A stretch of DNA of 64,000 bases from Lacticaseibacillus mingshuiensis. Lineage in GTDB: Bacteria; Bacillota; Bacilli; Lactobacillales; Lactobacillaceae. Under the pieces are notes generated by a model. It was not told the DNA's origin, ran no database searches, and worked only from the letters and a program-made list of their open reading frames with translations. Shown here one piece after another: positions 62,904-64,000 of this stretch. The DNA lies in contig NZ_BOLS01000009.1 in NCBI RefSeq assembly GCF_016861785.1, forward strand, positions 1 to 64,000, given 5' to 3'. Position 1 is the first letter of the stretch. Every line of letters begins with the position of its first letter. A program made the translations under genes and the position numbers.

Positions 62904-63381
62904 AAATAGTCCCCCAATTTTGAGATGGCGTCTGCCTTGTGTTGTCGCAATTTATAAATATCTATTCGAGTACATATTACCCAAGATCAAAATCAGCTAA
63001 TGTCTAATTTCGAAAAATATTTTTGTTCGATTTGAAATAACTTCACTTTGTAAACAAGTGGGGCGAAAAGATACATTATAGAAAAAAACTAATTTCCCGC
63101 CAGCTAAATTTGCGTCTAGACCGTTCAACCCACACTTTTGTGGTCATGGTCACTCACGGGCGCCACGGCTTGTCAAGAAATGTGTCCGCGTCCCCGTTTC
63201 AATTTTAAATAACTACGTGCCACTAATTAACAAAACACCCAAAATCGGGCCAATTTTCAAAAAAATTGAATTCTGCCATCATTTTTGTCTGCGAAAACGA
63301 CCAGACCCCAAAATTCACCCGCCACGACCACCCCCAAGACGGGTCAAAAATTATAATCAACTCACACCAAAAACGGCACAG
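62904..63381. other. AT-rich intergenic region upstream of the adhesin gene
   Basis: This stretch is much more AT-rich than the rest of the window. The adhesin promoter should lie here; on the minus strand TTGATC and TAGATA/TATTTA near 62990-62950 are possible elements, but none is clear. No gene is supported. Confidence 0.5.
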
Positions 63382-63416
63382 AAAAAGCGCATCCCCCAAG
63401 ATTGGAAGATGCGCCT
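63382..63416 (-). terminator. Terminator of nagA
   Basis: GCGCATC and GATGCGC pair around CTTCCAATCTTGGGG in reverse orientation and are followed on the minus strand by a T-run. Confidence 0.8.
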
Positions 63417-63434
63417 CGCAATTTTCAAAAAAGG

Positions 63435-64000
63435 TTATGCCTGGTAACGGCTCTCGCCATCCAGGTAGGTCTCGCTCAGGCTCATGTCTGGGTTCAGGAC
63501 CAGGAAATCAGCGTCGCGGCCAGGAAGAATGCTGCCACAGGTGGCATCGATCTTCGCGGACTTCGCAGGCACATAGGCGCCCATGTTGACGGCCTCTTCA
63601 GCCGTTGCGGAGTTCCAGTCGACAACGTTCTTGATCGCGTCCTTGAGCTGGAGAATGGAGCCCGCCAAGTTGTGGGTCTCGTCCTTCAAGCGCGCCGTGC
63701 CGTTTGCGACAACAACTGGGAATTCACCCAGCATGTAGTCGCCATCCGGCTGCAGGCCAGCGGACATGCAGTCGGTGACCAGCGCGATATGTTCCGCACT
63801 CTTTTCCTTGACCAGCACAGAAATGACTTCTGGCCGGACATGGTGCCCATCGGCGATCAGCTCATCGTCGACGTTCTTCATGTACATCGCGGCGCCGACC
63901 ATGCCAGGTGCACGGTGCGTCAAGCCGCTCATCGCGTTGAACGTGTGGCAGAACATCGTCGCACCGGCTTCAATGCAGGCCTTGGCTTGCTCGAAGGTCG
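63435..64000 (-). CDS. nagA: N-acetylglucosamine-6-phosphate deacetylase, 3' part
   Basis: The frame stays open to the window edge, so the N-terminal half is missing. The visible 188 residues show TFEQAKACIEAGATMFCHTF with NAMSGLTHRAPG, IADGHHV, LVTDCMSAG and GSILPGRDADFLVL, the metal- and substrate-binding blocks of NagA. The enzyme removes acetate from GlcNAc-6-phosphate in amino sugar use and cell-wall recycling. A terminator follows, so it is the last gene of its unit. Confidence 0.94.
   Translation of the reverse strand, partial: TFEQAKACIEAGATMFCHTFNAMSGLTHRAPGMVGAAMYMKNVDDELIADGHHVRPEVISVLVKEKSAEHIALVTDCMSAGLQPDGDYMLGEFPVVVANGTARLKDETHNLAGSILQLKDAIKNVVDWNSATAEEAVNMGAYVPAKSAKIDATCGSILPGRDADFLVLNPDMSLSETYLDGESRYQA

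Overview
The window is a GC-rich chromosomal segment of a lactic acid bacterium in the Lactobacillaceae. The evidence is an L-lactate dehydrogenase, T-box leaders on methionine-related genes, CcpA-type cre sequences, a CopY/CopB copper operon, maltose phosphorylase with beta-phosphoglucomutase, and a KxYKxGKxW/LPxTG surface protein with mucin-binding-like repeats. The high GC content suggests a Lacticaseibacillus-like lineage; the species cannot be fixed from sequence reading alone. No rRNA, tRNA, CRISPR array, prophage or intact insertion sequence was recognised.

Layout. 0.4-7.8 kb: amino-acid transporters (APC permease, two SstT paralogues), a zinc ribbon, rpiA, ldh and a YitT-type membrane protein. 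7.8-10 kb: a phosphoesterase and a divergent MFS transporter with a probably leaderless mRNA. 10.4-18.6 kb: a sulfur amino-acid region with metE-metF behind one T-box (minus strand) and, divergently, a polar amino-acid ABC transporter plus a cystathionine lyase/synthase behind a second T-box. 18.6-29 kb: a candidate type I toxin-antitoxin locus, an alpha/beta hydrolase, a PadR/DUF4097 pair, an ABC exporter, an SGNH protein, an MFS transporter and an orphan YefM-like antitoxin.

27.3-45 kb is a maltose/maltodextrin utilisation island: two GH31 glucosidases, pgmB, maltose phosphorylase, malEFG, a GH13 neopullulanase-like enzyme, a GH13 oligo-1,6-glucosidase-like enzyme and a LacI-type regulator. 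Three promoters in it share the palindrome TGTTANCGNTAWCA, and the malE promoter also holds a cre-like site. Imported maltodextrins would be cut by the GH13/GH31 enzymes and maltose split by phosphorolysis, with pgmB returning beta-glucose-1-phosphate to glycolysis. Between malL and the regulator lie two ~80% identical small-RNA loci, one facing a small hydrophobic peptide gene and the other facing only its remnant.

45-53 kb: two phosphatase paralogues, two overlapping genes of unknown function, a strong promoter preceded by a cre-like site with no gene behind it (candidate small RNA), the copper operon, and fba. 53.5-62.9 kb is one 3139-codon surface adhesin gene; nagA runs off the right edge.

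The most unusual signals are non-coding. Three families of intergenic palindromic elements (A, B and C) have copies whose stems differ in sequence but stay paired, and these occur with the convergent small-RNA/small-peptide loci and the solitary small-RNA candidate at 48.4 kb.
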